64,000 nt of DNA from an uncultured bacterium (GTDB taxonomy: Bacteria > Bacillota > Clostridia > Lachnospirales > Lachnospiraceae), in NCBI GenBank assembly GCA_947243845.1, contig CAMXIF010000001.1, forward strand, positions 124,001-188,000. Direction: 5' to 3'. Under the pieces are notes generated by a model. That model did no database searches and was not told the origin of the DNA. It was given only the letters and a program-made list of their open reading frames with translations. Both the position numbers and the translations under genes were made by a program. This document shows positions 62,805 to 64,000 of the stretch, in pieces (within the stretch, counting starts at the first letter, position 1; every line of letters begins with the position of its first letter).

Positions 62805-64000
62805 TTACAAAATGCCCAGATTCTTACCCAGCAGGATAAAGAAAAAACCAAGCGGCATCCTGGAAAGTTCCGCCTCTCCTATCACCCGGAACACCATAAG
62901 CAGGAAGATATAAATAAATATACCTGTCAAAAGAGCTACTAAAATCGTGATCATGTCGCCGGCCGCTTCCACCAGAACCAGACGCATAAGAAAGACCACC
63001 ACCCCGGACACACCGGCAGCAATCGCCGGGAAAATAACGCCCATAAACCAATCCTGCCGATAACGGATACGTCTGTCCATAAAGAAATAAGAAAGAGCCG
63101 CATAAGCGCCAAACATAAGGATCAACGCTCCCACCAGTCCATTCATGCCAAGCAGCAGCTTATGCACCAGCAGATAACCGGCCGCAAGATGGACGAGGAA
63201 GGAAATCACAGCCGTAAAGAAAAGTTCCCGCACCATGCCCAGCTTGTACAGAATCTGTCCTAAAAGGAAGGAAAACCCAAACAATACAATGATACCCACA
63301 CCCATATGCAGTGCCGGTATCAGCAGACTGCAGGCTTCCTTTGCTGCAATACTGGCGGACTTTTTGCCATAGGAGACTCTGATAAATGACTCTGCAAGCA
63401 CTGCCAGATAAATAGCCACAGGAAAGGCAATGATACTCAGCCGGCGCACTGCCCTGCTGATACGATCCCGCATAGGTCTGTACTCTTCTCTGTCATAAGC
63501 ATTGCCAATCTTCCCGACCAGGGAATGAACAGACAGACAGCAAAGAGCTGCCCCCAGCCCGATCAGGACGGCAAACCTGCCATAATAACTGCCCCACTGT
63601 TTGGTGCGCACATCACCCAGTTCCGTCATATTCATACAGTAATTAAAGAACCGCTGGTCAATCAACATTTGAAGATTGGAGAGCACCGTAATCAGGGAAA
63701 GCGGAATCAGACTCGATAAAATCATCTTCTGCACAGAATAAGATGTTTCCAGACGCTTACTTCCATCCTGCCCCAGCCTGCCACGAAGTGTGACCGAATA
63801 AACTGCATAGATTACCAGCAAATAGATGGTGGTAATAACCTGAGAGGCCATCACACCCAACATTGCCCCCAACGCTCCATAAGCATAGGCATAAATCTCA
63901 GACTGTAGCAAAGCCGCTACATTTTCCCCGTATTTTTGGAATGTATTGCCACATAAAAGCACGCCAATGATCATGGATATCTTTTCTACATAATGGGAAT
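62805..64000 (-). CDS. MurJ/SpoVB-type polysaccharide flippase (start outside window)
   Basis: The last 398 or so codons of a MOP-superfamily lipid flippase. The open frame continues without a stop to the right edge (SHYVEKISMIIGVLLCGNTF), so the start codon lies beyond position 64000 and the full protein would be about 500-550 residues. About 10 hydrophobic segments are visible, with LETSYSVQKMILSSLIPLSL, AFPVAIYLAVLAESFIRVSY and LLIPALHMGVGIIVLFGFSF typical of SpoVB/MurJ. It could flip lipid II or another lipid-linked glycan during growth or sporulation. Confidence 0.88.
   Translation of the reverse strand, partial: SHYVEKISMIIGVLLCGNTFQKYGENVAALLQSEIYAYAYGALGAMLGVMASQVITTIYLLVIYAVYSVTLRGRLGQDGSKRLETSYSVQKMILSSLIPLSLITVLSNLQMLIDQRFFNYCMNMTELGDVRTKQWGSYYGRFAVLIGLGAALCCLSVHSLVGKIGNAYDREEYRPMRDRISRAVRRLSIIAFPVAIYLAVLAESFIRVSYGKKSASIAAKEACSLLIPALHMGVGIIVLFGFSFLLGQILYKLGMVRELFFTAVISFLVHLAAGYLLVHKLLLGMNGLVGALILMFGAYAALSYFFMDRRIRYRQDWFMGVIFPAIAAGVSGVVVFLMRLVLVEAAGDMITILVALLTGIFIYIFLLMVFRVIGEAELSRMPLGFFFILLGKNLGIL

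Overview
The window is ordinary chromosome from a low-to-moderate GC, Gram-positive Clostridia, most likely a member of the Lachnospiraceae. The evidence is the L27 precursor with its Prp protease gene, the short HisG that needs HisZ, RecU, YlbJ- and SpoVB/MurJ-like membrane proteins, strong AGGAGG ribosome binding sites and sigma-A promoters of the TTGACA-17-TATAAT type. I see no prophage, IS element, CRISPR array, rRNA or tRNA. Genes are dense, most lie on the minus strand, and no gene-free gap exceeds about 265 bases.

Layout, left to right. (1) 1-11.6 kb: obgE (cut by the window edge), rpmA, prp and rplU with an L21 leader; a receiver protein and a large hybrid histidine kinase; lspA; a NUDIX hydrolase; RNase G; a merR-ybjQ pair with a classic 19-bp-spacer MerR promoter; and two radical-SAM-associated genes. 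(2) 11.8-14.1 kb: a LysR regulator convergent with a MATE exporter. (3) 14.3-20.3 kb: a histidine operon hisZ-hisG-SIMPL-hisD-hisB-hisIE. Its last protein carries an N-terminal HisF-like domain that has lost both catalytic aspartates. (4) 20.5-28.8 kb: recU, an RluA-type synthase, small unknown proteins, an SDR, a YgiQ-type radical SAM protein, a HAD phosphatase, a YlbJ-like protein and a cell-wall amidase. (5) 28.9-36.4 kb: coaD, rsmD and a parC/parE-type topoisomerase pair separated by a membrane protein, then an uncharacterised protein with PD-(D/E)XK-like residues and a C-terminal winged-helix-like tail. (6) 36.5-46.0 kb: a membrane GGDEF protein, leuCD, a VanR/VanS-like two-component pair, a glycosyltransferase, a DedA protein and a TetR regulator. 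(7) 46.0-53.0 kb: ilvC, two different ilvN-type subunits, ilvB, metH and a lipoprotein. (8) 53.2-64 kb: an HMA metal chaperone with an ArsR regulator, a chemoreceptor, proA-fau-DUF896-proB, two flavoproteins, a BofC-like protein and the end of a MurJ/SpoVB-type flippase.

Functionally the region is dominated by amino-acid biosynthesis (His, Leu, Ile/Val, Met, Pro) mixed with translation, DNA topology and envelope genes. The observations most worth following are: the HisF-like pseudoenzyme fused to HisIE; a short intergenic element with core GCTTCGC(A/G)GCCTCG that recurs, always in the same orientation to transcription, inside the his and ilv gene clusters; the nuclease-like protein upstream of parE with an apparently leaderless promoter; and two paralogous acetolactate synthase small subunits split by an internal promoter. 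I did not find a clear new defence or mobile system.
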